The position numbers were made by a program, and so were the translations under genes. From assembly GCA_949127685.1 (NCBI GenBank), contig CASBPW010000036.1:1-12682 (forward strand): a stretch of DNA of 12,682 nt, written 5' to 3'. This document shows, piece after piece, positions 1 to 9,000 of this stretch. The notes beneath the pieces were generated by a model. That model worked only from the letters and a program-made list of their open reading frames with translations. It ran no database searches and was not told the origin of the DNA. The stretch comes from Candidatus Sivonenia alaskensis PMM_0068 (GTDB lineage: Bacteria; Cyanobacteriota; Cyanobacteriia; Gloeobacterales; PMM-0068). Position 1 is the first letter of the stretch. Each line of letters begins with the position of its first letter.

Positions 1-713
1 CCAACGCCTACTTCATCGCTGCCCCGAGCCAAGGCACTGACTATTCCAGCCGTCACCGTGTTTCTCAACCTTAGGGGGTTGCCTAGGGCAATCACCCATT
101 CGCCGGGCCGGAGTTTAGCAGAGCTGCCTATTTCTACTGTCGGAAGCGAGGAGGGAGACTGAATCTTGACTACGGCAAGGTCCGTTAAAGGATCTCTCCC
201 CCGCACCTTACCCGTAAAAGTCCGCCCATCCTGCAAAGTTACCTTGACCACATTTACACCGTCAACCACATGGGCATTGGTAAAAATAGTGCCATCTGCA
301 GAAACGATGAAACCAGAACCAGAGCCGCGCTGACGATAATTTTTAGGCATTTCAGGAAGCCGATTACCGAAAAATTCTTTAAATAGAGGGTCTAGCTTAT
401 CCAGAGTCTCATTGCGTTCTTTCTGGGCATCTACTTTCCGCTCTGTGTCTATGGTCACTACCGCAGGGGATGCTTTCTCTGCGGCATCGGCAATGAAATT
501 CGGCCCCAGTGCGCCTACCGCTCGTTCAACGCTGGCAGACTGGGCCGGGGAGGACTGCCCCCCTTCAACATTGCTCGTTTGGACCGCCTGTGGGGCTGCT
601 TGGGTTGGGGTTCCATTCAGTTCCCGAACCATCAAAGAACCAGCCGTGAAACTCCCCCCTGCAACCGCAGCGATCAGAGCCAGCGTAGATAAGCGTTGTG
701 TCCAGAAGCTCAT
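1..713 (-). CDS. HtrA/Deg-family trypsin-like serine protease, N-terminal part (runs off left edge)
   Basis: I translated the minus strand from the ATG at 713-711; the frame stays open for 237 codons to the window edge. Residues 1 to about 28 form a signal/anchor segment (short basic start, then an Ala/Leu/Ile-rich stretch), followed by a Gln/Ser/Pro-rich linker to about residue 65. The protease domain then begins (ASPAVVTIDT, residues 81-90). The catalytic His is in TNAHVV (His148) and the catalytic Asp in DPLTDLAVVKI (Asp178). The GNPL and TVTAGIVSA strands before the active-site loop are present, but the GNSGGP serine and the PDZ domain lie outside the window. Deg/Hho proteases of cyanobacteria degrade or refold damaged proteins in the periplasm or thylakoid lumen. 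The residue after GNPL is Arg where Gly is usual. A GTGGA stretch lies about 8 bases before the start. Which paralogue this is (HtrA, HhoA or HhoB) cannot be decided. Confidence 0.93.
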   Translation of the reverse strand, partial: MSFWTQRLSTLALIAAVAGGSFTAGSLMVRELNGTPTQAAPQAVQTSNVEGGQSSPAQSASVERAVGALGPNFIADAAEKASPAVVTIDTERKVDAQKERNETLDKLDPLFKEFFGNRLPEMPKNYRQRGSGSGFIVSADGTIFTNAHVVDGVNVVKVTLQDGRTFTGKVRGRDPLTDLAVVKIQSPSSLPTVEIGSSAKLRPGEWVIALGNPLRLRNTVTAGIVSALARGSDEVGV

Positions 714-812
714 AAATCCACTTCACCGGAAAGTTATATCTCTAAAATTCTAGCTTTTTTCTATTTGTTTTCTGTAGGGTGTAGATAAGTACCCATCTAT
801 TTGAATCAATCC

Positions 813-1541
813 GTGACTCTAATTTTTACGTTAAAAGTAGCAGAAGGTTTGGTTTTGGCGGCAGAAAGCCGAATGACTATCAGTGAAGGCAAAGTTCCGG
901 TCTATTACTCTGAGGTCCAAAAGCTATTTCCCTTAAATGATTATCCAGCGGCTATCCTGACCTGTGGGAGCGGTTTTCTGCAATCAAAAGCCCTTTCTTC
1001 TTGGATCAGGGCTTTTGAAAGTGAGTTGCCCCTCAATCTTTCTATTCGCCATGTCGCCGAACGACTGCAAAAGTTTTTAGCCCCAGCAGACCAAGGCACA
1101 ACGACGACCCTGGTCTTGGCTGGATTCAATCAAGAGGCCGTCCAGGGATTTGATGCGGAAGTCTACAAAATTACGGCTTTTGAAGACGGAGCTCAAAACT
1201 TTTTCGATCTCTCTGAATCTGTCACTTTCTGGGATGGAGATTTTGAGGCCGTAACCCGACTTCTTTTAGGTCGCTCCCCTGTTTATTTCCAGGCCATTGC
1301 TCCTCACCTAGATAAGGCAAATTTAAAGTCCCTCGACAAGTCTGTGCAAATGAATCCCCCCTACTACGCCATGAGCCTGCAAGAAGGAATAGAATTCGTA
1401 GATTTCCTGATGAATACACAAATCCAGTTTCAACGTTTTGCTAGCCAACCCCAGAGTTGCGGAGGGCCTATAGATATCGCTGTAATTACCCCTGAAGAGA
1501 GTTTTCAATGGGTGCGACGGAAGACCTTACGCCTATCTTAG
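813..1541 (+). CDS. Proteasome-fold (Ntn-hydrolase-like) protein
   Basis: The product is 242 residues from GTG 813, or 246 from the in-frame TTG at 801. I prefer GTG 813 because the product then begins Met-Thr-Leu-Ile-Phe. Removal of Met would leave a threonine at position 1, with Lys7, Gly11, Glu17, Ser18 and Arg19 matching the proteasome beta pattern (Thr1, Asp17, Ser18, Arg19). A lysine before LFPL (mature position 36) is a candidate for the catalytic Lys33, and a Gly-rich turn (TCGSGF) follows where the substrate-binding Gly47 lies. The C-terminal GGPIDIAVITPE strand also suits this fold. In true proteasome subunits and Anbu, Thr1 attacks amide bonds. Here Glu replaces Asp17, so activity is uncertain. 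No strong ribosome binding site precedes either start. It is divergent from the HtrA gene (about 100 bases apart), which fits but does not prove a proteolysis role. Confidence 0.75.
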   Translation: MTLIFTLKVAEGLVLAAESRMTISEGKVPVYYSEVQKLFPLNDYPAAILTCGSGFLQSKALSSWIRAFESELPLNLSIRHVAERLQKFLAPADQGTTTTLVLAGFNQEAVQGFDAEVYKITAFEDGAQNFFDLSESVTFWDGDFEAVTRLLLGRSPVYFQAIAPHLDKANLKSLDKSVQMNPPYYAMSLQEGIEFVDFLMNTQIQFQRFASQPQSCGGPIDIAVITPEESFQWVRRKTLRLS

Positions 1542-1594
1542 GAGCACAGGTTCGCCACAGATGCAAGACTGACGGGCAATATGAGAAGGCTAAT

Positions 1595-2572
1595 CTACTC
1601 TGCTTCTTCCAAGCGGATACGAGGGTCTGCAACTTTGAGGAGGAGGTCAGCGAATAGGTTGCCTAGTACTAACATAAAGGTTCCTAATAGCAAGCTAGCC
1701 ATCACCACATTGATGTCATAGCTCTTAAATGCTTCTAAAATCAACATGCCTAATCCAGGCCATGAAAAGAAAAATTCTGCAATAAATGCTCCACTCAGTA
1801 ACCCTGCAAATTCGAAGCCTAGTAAGGTGATGAGGGTGTTCACAGAATTGCGTAAGGCATGAACATAAATGACCCGATTTTCGTCTAAACCTTTGGCCCG
1901 CGCTGTGCGGATATAGTCTTCGCGGAGAACATCAAGCAAGGTGCCCCGTGTAATACGCTGCAACCCGGCAAAGCCCACTAGGCCAATCGCTAGCGTTGGT
2001 AGGATCAAGTGCCAAGCGGTATCTAATACCTGCTGAAACGGATTTAGTTGAGCATAGTTCACGCTGCTCATGCCACCTGTGGGCAAAAGTCCACCACTCA
2101 CGGAAGCGACGAATAACAAGCCGATGCATAGTACAAAGCTAGGAAATCCCTGACTCAAGTAACTGAAAAAAGACAAAATCTTATCCGCTAGCGAAGATTG
2201 TCTTACGGCTCCATAAATGCCAAGGGGAATGGCAACCAACCAAGTAAATAGAAAGGAGGCTATGGCCATGAGCAAAGTGTTTCCTGCTCGCTGCATTACT
2301 AAACTCACCGCAGAGATTTGATAGGTATAACTATTCCCTAAATCTCCTTGGAGTGCATTTTTTAACCAAATGAAGTATTGCTCATGGGGGGGGCGGTCTA
2401 AGCCCAGACGATCCACTTCTGACTGGATGAATTGCTGAGAAACAGCTGGATTGGCTCTTAACGTATCTAAGGCATCTCCTGGGGCCAGCTTAATCAACGT
2501 AAAGCTGAGCACGGATACCAGGAATAAAAGGGGGAGTGAACCCAGGAGACGTTTTAATGCGTAGGCGAACAC
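1595..2572 (-). CDS. ABC transporter permease, DppB/OppB type (peptide/nickel family)
   Basis: The 325-residue protein starts at GTG 2572; an in-frame TAG nearby upstream limits extension, and AGG lies about 9 bases ahead. Six membrane segments are visible at roughly residues 10-30, 98-122, 132-157, 187-205, 246-268 and 290-313. The cytoplasmic loop DYIRTARAKGLDENRV (residues 219-234) is the EAA motif that contacts the ATPase subunit. The N-terminal segment with FTLIKLAPGD and the short soluble domain with LGLDRPPHEQY and GDLGNSY are diagnostic of the DppB/OppB branch. Such proteins form half of the channel for di- or oligopeptides, nickel or glutathione. No DppC-like partner, ATPase or binding protein is in view, so the transporter must be assembled from dispersed genes and the substrate is unknown. 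It converges on the Ntn gene with a 53-base gap holding no clear terminator. Confidence 0.93.
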   Translation of the reverse strand: MFAYALKRLLGSLPLLFLVSVLSFTLIKLAPGDALDTLRANPAVSQQFIQSEVDRLGLDRPPHEQYFIWLKNALQGDLGNSYTYQISAVSLVMQRAGNTLLMAIASFLFTWLVAIPLGIYGAVRQSSLADKILSFFSYLSQGFPSFVLCIGLLFVASVSGGLLPTGGMSSVNYAQLNPFQQVLDTAWHLILPTLAIGLVGFAGLQRITRGTLLDVLREDYIRTARAKGLDENRVIYVHALRNSVNTLITLLGFEFAGLLSGAFIAEFFFSWPGLGMLILEAFKSYDINVVMASLLLGTFMLVLGNLFADLLLKVADPRIRLEEAE

Positions 2573-2676
2573 AGGTAATACCTATCCAGCTCAGCTCTAT
2601 TGTGCCAAACATAAGCTTAGCAGGGAGGCTATTACGCTTGAGAATCAGCGAAGACTGCCTAGGATTCAGATAGACA

Positions 2677-2701
2677 TTTAGGGATCAGCTTTAGCCCTAA
2701 A
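2677..2701 (-). other. Perfect 7-bp inverted repeat over the stop codon of the M20D gene
   Basis: TTTAGGG (2677-2683) and CCCTAAA (2695-2701) form a 7-bp stem with an 11-base loop that overlaps the TAG stop at 2697-2699. No U-tract follows on the minus strand, so it is at best a weak terminator or an mRNA 3' stabilising hairpin. Confidence 0.3.
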
Positions 2702-3944
2702 GGCTGCAGCCCACTTGTCCAGAGACAGGTGAGAACACTGTCTCTGGTGTTATTTCATCGAAAGAGGGTACCGCCAATTCCTGGAATTCTTCTGTGCAGC
2801 GGACAAAGATTTCTACACCCAAGGCTAAGGCCATTTCATCAAAGTCAAAGCAAGGGTGATGGTGGGGTTTATCTAGCCCCTTATCTGCATTGGCGGATCC
2901 TAAGAAGAAATAGCAGCCAGGAGCCTCTTTTAGAAAGTAGGCCATATCTTCACCGCCCATCGTTCTTTCTGGGACTACATGCGCAACATTTCCCAGCACT
3001 CCAGCAGCCACCCCTTGAATCCATTGGGTTATGACCGGATCGTTAATCACGGCTGGATAGTGACGAATATATTCAAATTCGTAGGTGGCTCCAAAAGCTT
3101 TGCAAACATTGGCTACTACCGCTTCAATGCGCTGGGGGAGAAGATCCGCCAGCTCCAGGGAGAAGGAACGCACAGTGCCCTCTAGATAAGCCTCCTGGGC
3201 AATGATGTTGAAGGCAGAACCCGCATGCAGCTTACCTACCGTGACCACTGCACTCTCAAAGGGATTCACATTGCGCGAAACAATCGTCTGCAAAGCCGTG
3301 ATCACATGAGATGCAACCACTACCGCATCTACGGTTTGATGAGGCATCGCTCCATGACCGCCCCGCCCTTGGATCTTGAGTATGAATTGGTCAGCATTCG
3401 CCATAATCGGCCCGGCCTGGATGCCCGCCGTTCCCAAGGGCAGATTATTCCAGAGATGTAGACCAATGACGGCATCCACCTCAGGATTTTTCAAAGCTCC
3501 TTCCTCAATCATGGGCAAGGCTCCGCCTGGGCTTTCTTCTGCTGGCTGAAATAGAAGCTTGACGGTGCCTTTGAGGGCTTCTCGATGCTCGGCTAAGTAC
3601 TTTGCCACTCCGAGCGCAATGGCCGTGTGCCCATCATGTCCACAAGCATGCATCACTCCAGGGCGAGTGGAAGCATAACTAATTTTGTTCAATTCCTGAA
3701 TGGGAAGTGCATCCATGTCCGCGCGAATGGCTAAGACTTTGCCAGGTTGTACCCCTTTTAGCGTGGCTACCACACCGGTCTTGGCGACACCCGTCCTCAC
3801 CTGCCAACCAAGAGATTGCAGTTGCTGAATCACAAAAGCACTGGTTTGCTCTTCCAAAAATCCCAGCTCAGGATACTGATGAAATCTCCGTCTCCAGGAA
3901 ATCAGATCTGGCAGAAGAGCTTCTACTTGAGGGCGTACTTGCAT
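2697..3944 (-). CDS. M20D-family amidohydrolase (N-acyl-amino-acid / IAA-amino-acid hydrolase type)
   Basis: From ATG 3944 the protein has 415 residues, usual for the family. The reading frame is open to a TTG at 4031 (29 more residues), but that stretch has no recognisable family sequence, so I prefer the internal ATG. The sequence WRRRFHQYPELGFLE opens the domain. ADMDALPIQE (residues 75-84), HACGHDGHTA (99-108, metal ligands Cys101 and His103), PAEE (134-137, Glu136/Glu137), GLHLW (His163) and the C-terminal HHHPCFDFDE carry the expected metal-binding and catalytic residues; GGEDMAYFL is also conserved. Members are cytosolic di-metal hydrolases that remove acyl groups from amino acids or cleave hippurate-like amides. 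The lid/dimerisation domain lies around residues 185-300. The exact substrate is not predictable. It lies upstream of the ABC permease on the same strand with a 124-base gap, so co-transcription is possible but unproven. Confidence 0.93.
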   Translation of the reverse strand: MQVRPQVEALLPDLISWRRRFHQYPELGFLEEQTSAFVIQQLQSLGWQVRTGVAKTGVVATLKGVQPGKVLAIRADMDALPIQELNKISYASTRPGVMHACGHDGHTAIALGVAKYLAEHREALKGTVKLLFQPAEESPGGALPMIEEGALKNPEVDAVIGLHLWNNLPLGTAGIQAGPIMANADQFILKIQGRGGHGAMPHQTVDAVVVASHVITALQTIVSRNVNPFESAVVTVGKLHAGSAFNIIAQEAYLEGTVRSFSLELADLLPQRIEAVVANVCKAFGATYEFEYIRHYPAVINDPVITQWIQGVAAGVLGNVAHVVPERTMGGEDMAYFLKEAPGCYFFLGSANADKGLDKPHHHPCFDFDEMALALGVEIFVRCTEEFQELAVPSFDEITPETVFSPVSGQVGCSL

Positions 3945-4192
3945 AGTCGCTTGCCGAGAATAAGTGGATACACGGGGACAGGTGGTTGTTCTATTCCTTG
4001 AGTTTACTGCATAGCAGAAAGGCAGATTCAAATCATAGATATATTTTGCTAAACTGAGAGAACATCCTTCTCATAAATGATAGAAAATCAATATATGAGT
4101 TTCACATCAAGACAATTTAGAATTTTTACGAAGACTCAATGTGGATATGGTAAGTAATTAGGTAACCTATTCTTAATACAACGTATTCCTAC

Positions 4193-4222
4193 TTAGCCCA
4201 TAGTACTTCCTGTAAATATACT
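4193..4222 (+). promoter_or_regulatory. Possible sigma70-type promoter of the response regulator gene
   Basis: TTAGCC (4193-4198, 3 of 6 consensus bases) and TATACT (4217-4222, 5 of 6) are separated by 18 bases. Transcription would begin near 4229, leaving a leader of about 57 bases before ATG 4286. The -35 box is poor, so this is tentative. Confidence 0.3.
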
Positions 4223-4285
4223 GACGAGATTTCGCTGATGCAAAGAAGTTGGGAATAGGGCACTTTATCTAATATAGAGATTGAT

Positions 4286-4720
4286 ATGGAAGTTACCTTG
4301 AATAGAGATCAACCAGGCGCAGAAAATCAACAAGGTTCTGAAAGAAAAATTAGGATCCTGGTAGCTGAAGATAATCCAGTTAACCAAAAAGTGGTGGTAA
4401 AGCAGCTAATGAGTTTGGGCTATCAGGCAGAAGTCGTCAACAATGGCCAAGAAGCTGTGGATCGACTCAAAGAACACGAGTATGACGTGGTGCTTATGGA
4501 CTGTCAAATGCCTATCATGGATGGGTACCGCGCCACTCAAGAAATCCGTAGTTTTGAAGGGGAGGGCAAACGTACCACGATCATTGCGATCACGGCCAAT
4601 GCTATGCCCGAAGATCGGCAACGTTGCATGGATGCTGGCATGGATGATTACATGAGTAAGCCGGCTAGCCGGGAAGATTTGAGAAAGAAAGTGGAGCAGT
4701 GGACGCTCAACAAAATCTAA
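4286..4720 (+). CDS. Stand-alone receiver-domain response regulator (CheY-like)
   Basis: The 144-residue protein has a polar 20-residue N-terminal tail and then a single receiver domain (about residues 22-140). The acidic pair Glu28-Asp29 (AEDN), the phospho-acceptor Asp72 (MDCQMPIMDGY), Thr103 (AITANAM) and Lys125 (SKPAS) are all present, so it should be phosphorylatable. The motifs VAEDNPVNQ, LMDCQMPIMDG and TANAMPEDRQRCMDAGMDDYMSKP are typical of receiver modules at the C-terminus of hybrid histidine kinases. This may be a kinase receiver that became free-standing. No output domain exists, so it acts through a protein partner or as a phosphorelay intermediate. No kinase is nearby. AGAG lies about 9 bases before the ATG. 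hemE follows after 146 bases on the same strand, probably as a separate unit. Confidence 0.93.
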   Translation: MEVTLNRDQPGAENQQGSERKIRILVAEDNPVNQKVVVKQLMSLGYQAEVVNNGQEAVDRLKEHEYDVVLMDCQMPIMDGYRATQEIRSFEGEGKRTTIIAITANAMPEDRQRCMDAGMDDYMSKPASREDLRKKVEQWTLNKI

Positions 4721-4866
4721 GTACTGCTCTGCAAAAATCTAGTCCGGCGAAAAACCTAAAAGCGGACAAAAAACATAAAAGCTATCGTAGAAGCCTTGCT
4801 CTGCACTATCATCTGGAACGGTGTGTGCTAACACCTGACAGTACTCGCAGTAAGTAGGTATCTCCT

Positions 4867-5901
4867 GTGGTAAATGACCTAATCCTCCGTGCCGCTCGTG
4901 GCGAAGTTCTTAACCGTCCTCCTGTGTGGATGATGCGCCAAGCAGGGCGCTACATGGCTGTCTATCGGCAACTCCGGGAGAAGTATTCTTTCAAAGAACG
5001 CTGTGAAATTCCAGAACTGGCGACAGAAATTTCTTTACAACCCTTCCGGGCCTTTAAACCCGATGGGGTAATCATGTTCTCCGACATTTTGACGCCTTTG
5101 GATGGTATGGGCATTCCCTTTGACATTATCGAATCGCGCGGGCCGATCATCGACTCTCCGATCCGGACCCAAGCCCAGGTGGACAAGGTCTATCCCCTCG
5201 ACCCAGAGAAATCGCTGCCTTTCATCAAGACAATTTTGAATACCCTGCGCCAAGAAGTAGCGGGAGAAGCAACCGTATTGGGTTTTGTCGGAGCTCCTTG
5301 GACATTAGCTGCTTACGTAGTTGAAGGAAAAAGCTCTAAAGAGTACGCCTTGATCAAAGGGATGGCGTTTAAAGAGCCGGCCTTGCTGCACCAACTGTTA
5401 GGAAAGCTCGCAGAATCCATCGCCCGCTATATGATTTTCCAAATTGATTGCGGAGCGCAAGCGGTTCAGATGTTTGATAGCTGGGCCGGTCATCTCAATC
5501 CGATGGATTACGAAACCTTTGCCTTGCCCTATGAACAGCAAATTTTCAAAACCGTTAAAGAAGCTCGGCCTGGAGTGCCCTTGATTCTGTATATCAATGC
5601 TTCCGGTGGACTTTTAGAACGGATGGGCCAATCTGGTGCCGATGTAGTAAGTGTGGATTGGACAGTGGATATGGCGGAAGCCCGGAAGCGGCTTGGCCCA
5701 AATATCGCCGTGCAAGGCAACCTGGACCCCTGTGTTTTGTTTGGTCCTCAAGATTTAATTCGCACCCGCATTCTGGATGTCATCGAAAAAGCAGGACCCA
5801 CCGGCCACATCATGAACTTAGGCCACGGCATCCTCCAGAGCACCCCTGAAGAGAATGCTCGGTTCTTCTTTGACACGGTGAAGTCTTTTAGTCGTGCGTA
5901 A
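4867..5901 (+). CDS. hemE: Uroporphyrinogen decarboxylase
   Basis: HemE removes the four acetate carboxyl groups of uroporphyrinogen III to give coproporphyrinogen III, in the shared cytosolic branch of heme, chlorophyll and bilin synthesis. The protein is 344 residues, the normal length. The signature RPPVWMMRQAGRY (residues 17-29) carries the two substrate-binding arginines Arg24 and Arg28. FSDILTP holds the essential Asp73 and GFVGAPWTLAAY the active-site Tyr150. FDSWAG (Ser205) and NLGHGI (His320) complete the pocket, by analogy with human Arg37, Arg41, Asp86, Tyr164, Ser219 and His339. The start is GTG 4867, with TAGG about 11 bases upstream. A small hairpin (GGTGT 4820-4824 with ACACC 4831-4835) lies just ahead. 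Nothing is missing, so the enzyme should be functional. It is transcribed toward rpoB, 198 bases downstream, without an obvious terminator in between. Confidence 0.98.
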   Translation: MVNDLILRAARGEVLNRPPVWMMRQAGRYMAVYRQLREKYSFKERCEIPELATEISLQPFRAFKPDGVIMFSDILTPLDGMGIPFDIIESRGPIIDSPIRTQAQVDKVYPLDPEKSLPFIKTILNTLRQEVAGEATVLGFVGAPWTLAAYVVEGKSSKEYALIKGMAFKEPALLHQLLGKLAESIARYMIFQIDCGAQAVQMFDSWAGHLNPMDYETFALPYEQQIFKTVKEARPGVPLILYINASGGLLERMGQSGADVVSVDWTVDMAEARKRLGPNIAVQGNLDPCVLFGPQDLIRTRILDVIEKAGPTGHIMNLGHGILQSTPEENARFFFDTVKSFSRA

Positions 5902-5940
5902 AGTTTTCCTTCCACTCCTGGGCTCCAAAGGTGCTTATTC

Positions 5941-5980
5941 TCTCCTGCATCTTGAATGACTCAGGAGAAAGGACCCTGAG
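5941..5980 (+). other. Overlapping, mutually exclusive stem-loops between hemE and rpoB
   Basis: TCTCCTG (5941-5947) can pair with CAGGAGA (5962-5968), while CTCAGG (5960-5965) can instead pair with CCTGAG (5975-5980). The shared central segment can join only one stem at a time, as in attenuators. Neither stem is followed by a U-tract, so this is not a standard terminator. It could be an end-of-transcript structure for hemE or part of an rpoB leader. Confidence 0.3.
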
Positions 5981-6026
5981 ACGTAAGAGTTGTAAATTCA
6001 GACTTTCCGCAGTACAGCGGATCGCT

Positions 6027-6032
6027 TATGAT
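6027..6032 (+). promoter_or_regulatory. Candidate -10 box for rpoB
   Basis: TATGAT at 6027-6032 matches five of six -10 consensus bases, but no good -35 sits 16-18 bases upstream. A start near 6039 would give a leader of about 60 bases carrying a small hairpin (AGGCA 6056-6060 with TGCCT 6067-6071) before the AAGAGG ribosome binding site and ATG 6100. Confidence 0.3.
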
Positions 6033-6099
6033 TGAGAGTCCGTCTCCGCACAACCAGGCATACATGTGCCTAATTGTGCCCGTTCTCAAGAGGTAGTCC

Positions 6100-9000
6100 A
6101 TGAGTAAAGACACTGCGCTAGCCCCCGTGTTTATGTTGCCTGATTTAATCGAGATTCAACGGGAGAGCTTTAGGTGGTTCTTGGAAGAAGGATTTATTGA
6201 AGAATTAGAAAGCTTTTCTCCTATTGAAGACTACACCGGAAAATTAGAACTCCATTTTTTGCCCAGGGACTACCGAGTGGTAGAACCCAAGTACGACATG
6301 GAAGAGTCTAAGCGTCGGGATACGACCTACGCGGTGCAGCTACGTTTGCCCGCTCGCCTGATCAATAAAGAAACCGGCGAAATCAAAGAACAAGAAGTCT
6401 TTTTGGGTGAAATTCCCTTGATGACGGACCGCGGTACCTTCATTATTAATGGGGCTGAACGGGTCATCGTTAACCAGATTGTCCGTTCCCCGGGCGTCTA
6501 TTTCAAGAAAGAAATCGACACCAACGGACGTAGCGCTTTCAACGCTTCTTTGATTCCAAACCGGGGCGCTTGGTTAAAGTTTGAAACCGATGCTAATGAC
6601 CTGGTGTGGGTCCGTATCGACAAGACTCGTAAGCTCTCTGCTTTGGTTCTACTCAAGGCCCTGGGACTTTCTGATGGGGAAATCCTAGATTCCCTGCGTC
6701 ACCCAGAGTACTTGCAAAAGACCATCGAAAAAGAGGGGAATTTTACAGAAGATGAAGCCCTGATGGAGCTCTATCGCAAGCTTCGTCCCGGTGAGCCTCC
6801 AACCGTAGCGGGTGGCCAGCAACTCCTAGAATCTCGTTTTTTCGACCCCAAGCGTTATGACTTGGGTAAAGTTGGCCGCTACAAGATCAACAAGAAGTTG
6901 CGCCTGAATATTCCCGATACCACCAGAGTCTTGACCCCTCAGGACATTCTTGGCTGTATCGACTACCTGATCAACCTGGAATTTGACACTGGAACGGTTG
7001 ATGACATCGACCACCTCGGTAACCGTCGTATTCGCTCGGTTGGTGAACTCCTTCAAAACCAGGTCAGAGTCGGTTTGAACCGGTTGGAGCGGATTATCCG
7101 TGAACGGATGACGGTCAGCGATGCAGATCAACTTACGCCCGCTTCTCTGGTGAACCCCAAACCCTTAGTGGCTGCCATTAAAGAGTTCTTTGGTTCGTCC
7201 CAACTTTCTCAGTTCATGGACCAGACCAATCCTCTGGCCGAATTGACCCACAAGCGCCGCTTGAGTGCCTTAGGCCCTGGCGGTTTGACCCGTGAACGGG
7301 CGGGCTTCGCGGTACGGGATATTCACCCCTCCCACCACGGAAGAATTTGTCCCATCGAAACGCCTGAAGGTCCTAACGCTGGTTTGATTGGTTCTCTGGC
7401 TACCCACGCCCGGGTGAACCAGTATGGATTTATCGAGTCTCCCTATCGCAAGGTGGTAGATGGACGTGTTACCAGCGAAGTGATTTATCTCACGGCGGAT
7501 GAAGAAGATGAATTTCGGGTTGCTCCTGGGGATGTTCCTCTGCACGAAGATGGAACCTTTGCCGTCAGTCAGATTCCTTCTCGCTATCGTCAAGATTTCC
7601 AAGTCCTTCCGGCCGAAGAAGTAGACTACGTAGCAGTTTCCCCAATTCAGATCGTTTCAGTAGCCACTTCCTTGATTCCTTTCTTGGAGCACGATGACGC
7701 TAACCGAGCCCTGATGGGAGCGAACATGCAGCGGCAGGCGGTGCCTCTACTTTCTCCTGAACGGCCTCTGGTCGGTACAGGCTTGGAAGCGCAGGCGGCT
7801 CGTGACTCTGGAATGGTGATTATCTCTGATGTGACGGGAGAAATTTCCTACGTCAGTGCTACAGAAATTCGAGTTCGAGAAGATGTTACGGGTGATGAAC
7901 GAAGCTATCCCCTACAAAAGTATCAGCGCTCTAACCAAGACACTTGTTTGAACCAAAAGCCGATTGCCTACGAAGGCGATCAGGTGGTCAAGGGTCAGGT
8001 GATTGCCGATGGTTCTGCGACTGAAGGTGGAGAGTTGGCGTTGGGCCAAAACGTTCTGGTAGCTTACATGCCCTGGGAAGGCTACAACTACGAGGATGCA
8101 ATTCTCATCTCCGAGCGTTTGATCAATGAGGATGTCTATACCTCGATCCACATTGAGAAATTTGAGATTGAGGCCCGTCAGACCAAGCTTGGTCCTGAAG
8201 AAATCACACGGGAAATTCCGAACGTAGGGGAAGATTCTCTGCGCAACTTGGATGAGCGTGGGATTATCCGAGTCGGTGCCTGGTGCGAATCGGGAGATAT
8301 TCTGGTGGGTAAGGTCACGCCTAAGGGTGAATCAGACCAGCCCCCTGAAGAAAAGCTGCTGCGGGCTATCTTTGGAGAGAAGGCACGCGATGTGCGGGAT
8401 AACTCTCTGCGGGTGCCTAACGGGGAGAAAGGCCGGGTTGTAGATGTACGGGTATTCACTCGGGAACAGGGAGACGAATTGCCGCCTGGTGCCAACATGG
8501 TGGTCCGGGTGTACATTGCCCAAAAACGTAAGATCCAAGTCGGGGATAAGATGGCAGGCCGCCACGGGAATAAGGGTATTATTTCCCGGATTCTTCCCAA
8601 GGAAGATATGCCCTACATGCCCGATGGTACGCCGGTTGACATTGTCCTAAACCCATTAGGGGTGCCTTCGCGGATGAACGTTGGTCAGGTCTTTGAAACT
8701 CTCCTCGGCTGGGCTGGCGATATTCTTGGTACTCGCTTCAAGCTGACACCGTTTGACGAAATGTTCGGAGAAGAAGCTTCTCGAAACTTGGTCCACGACC
8801 GACTGATGCAGGCCCGTGAAAAGTCCGGTAAGCCTTGGGTTTACTGTTCTGATGCTTCGGTCAAGATCAGCAATGATGTCCGTTTACAGTATGTCAAACC
8901 AGCGGTGGGTAAGATTACCCTCTTTGATGGTCGTACGGGCGAACCGTTTGACAGTCCGATCACGGTCGGCCGCTCCTACATGCTGAAGCTAGTTCACTTG

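Noticed and set aside
412..753. Plus-strand open frame of 113 codons
   Set aside because: It is antisense to the HtrA protease gene, whose motifs are unmistakable on the minus strand; no family features.
3945..4031. 29-codon N-terminal extension of the M20D amidohydrolase from TTG 4031
   Set aside because: No family sequence in it, rare start codon, and a TATGAT hexamer (minus strand, 4037-4032) could put the transcript start inside it. The ATG at 3944 gives the normal length, though the extension cannot be fully excluded.
6826..8600. Several minus-strand open frames of 60-140 codons inside rpoB
   Set aside because: Shadows of a strongly coding gene; no family motifs.
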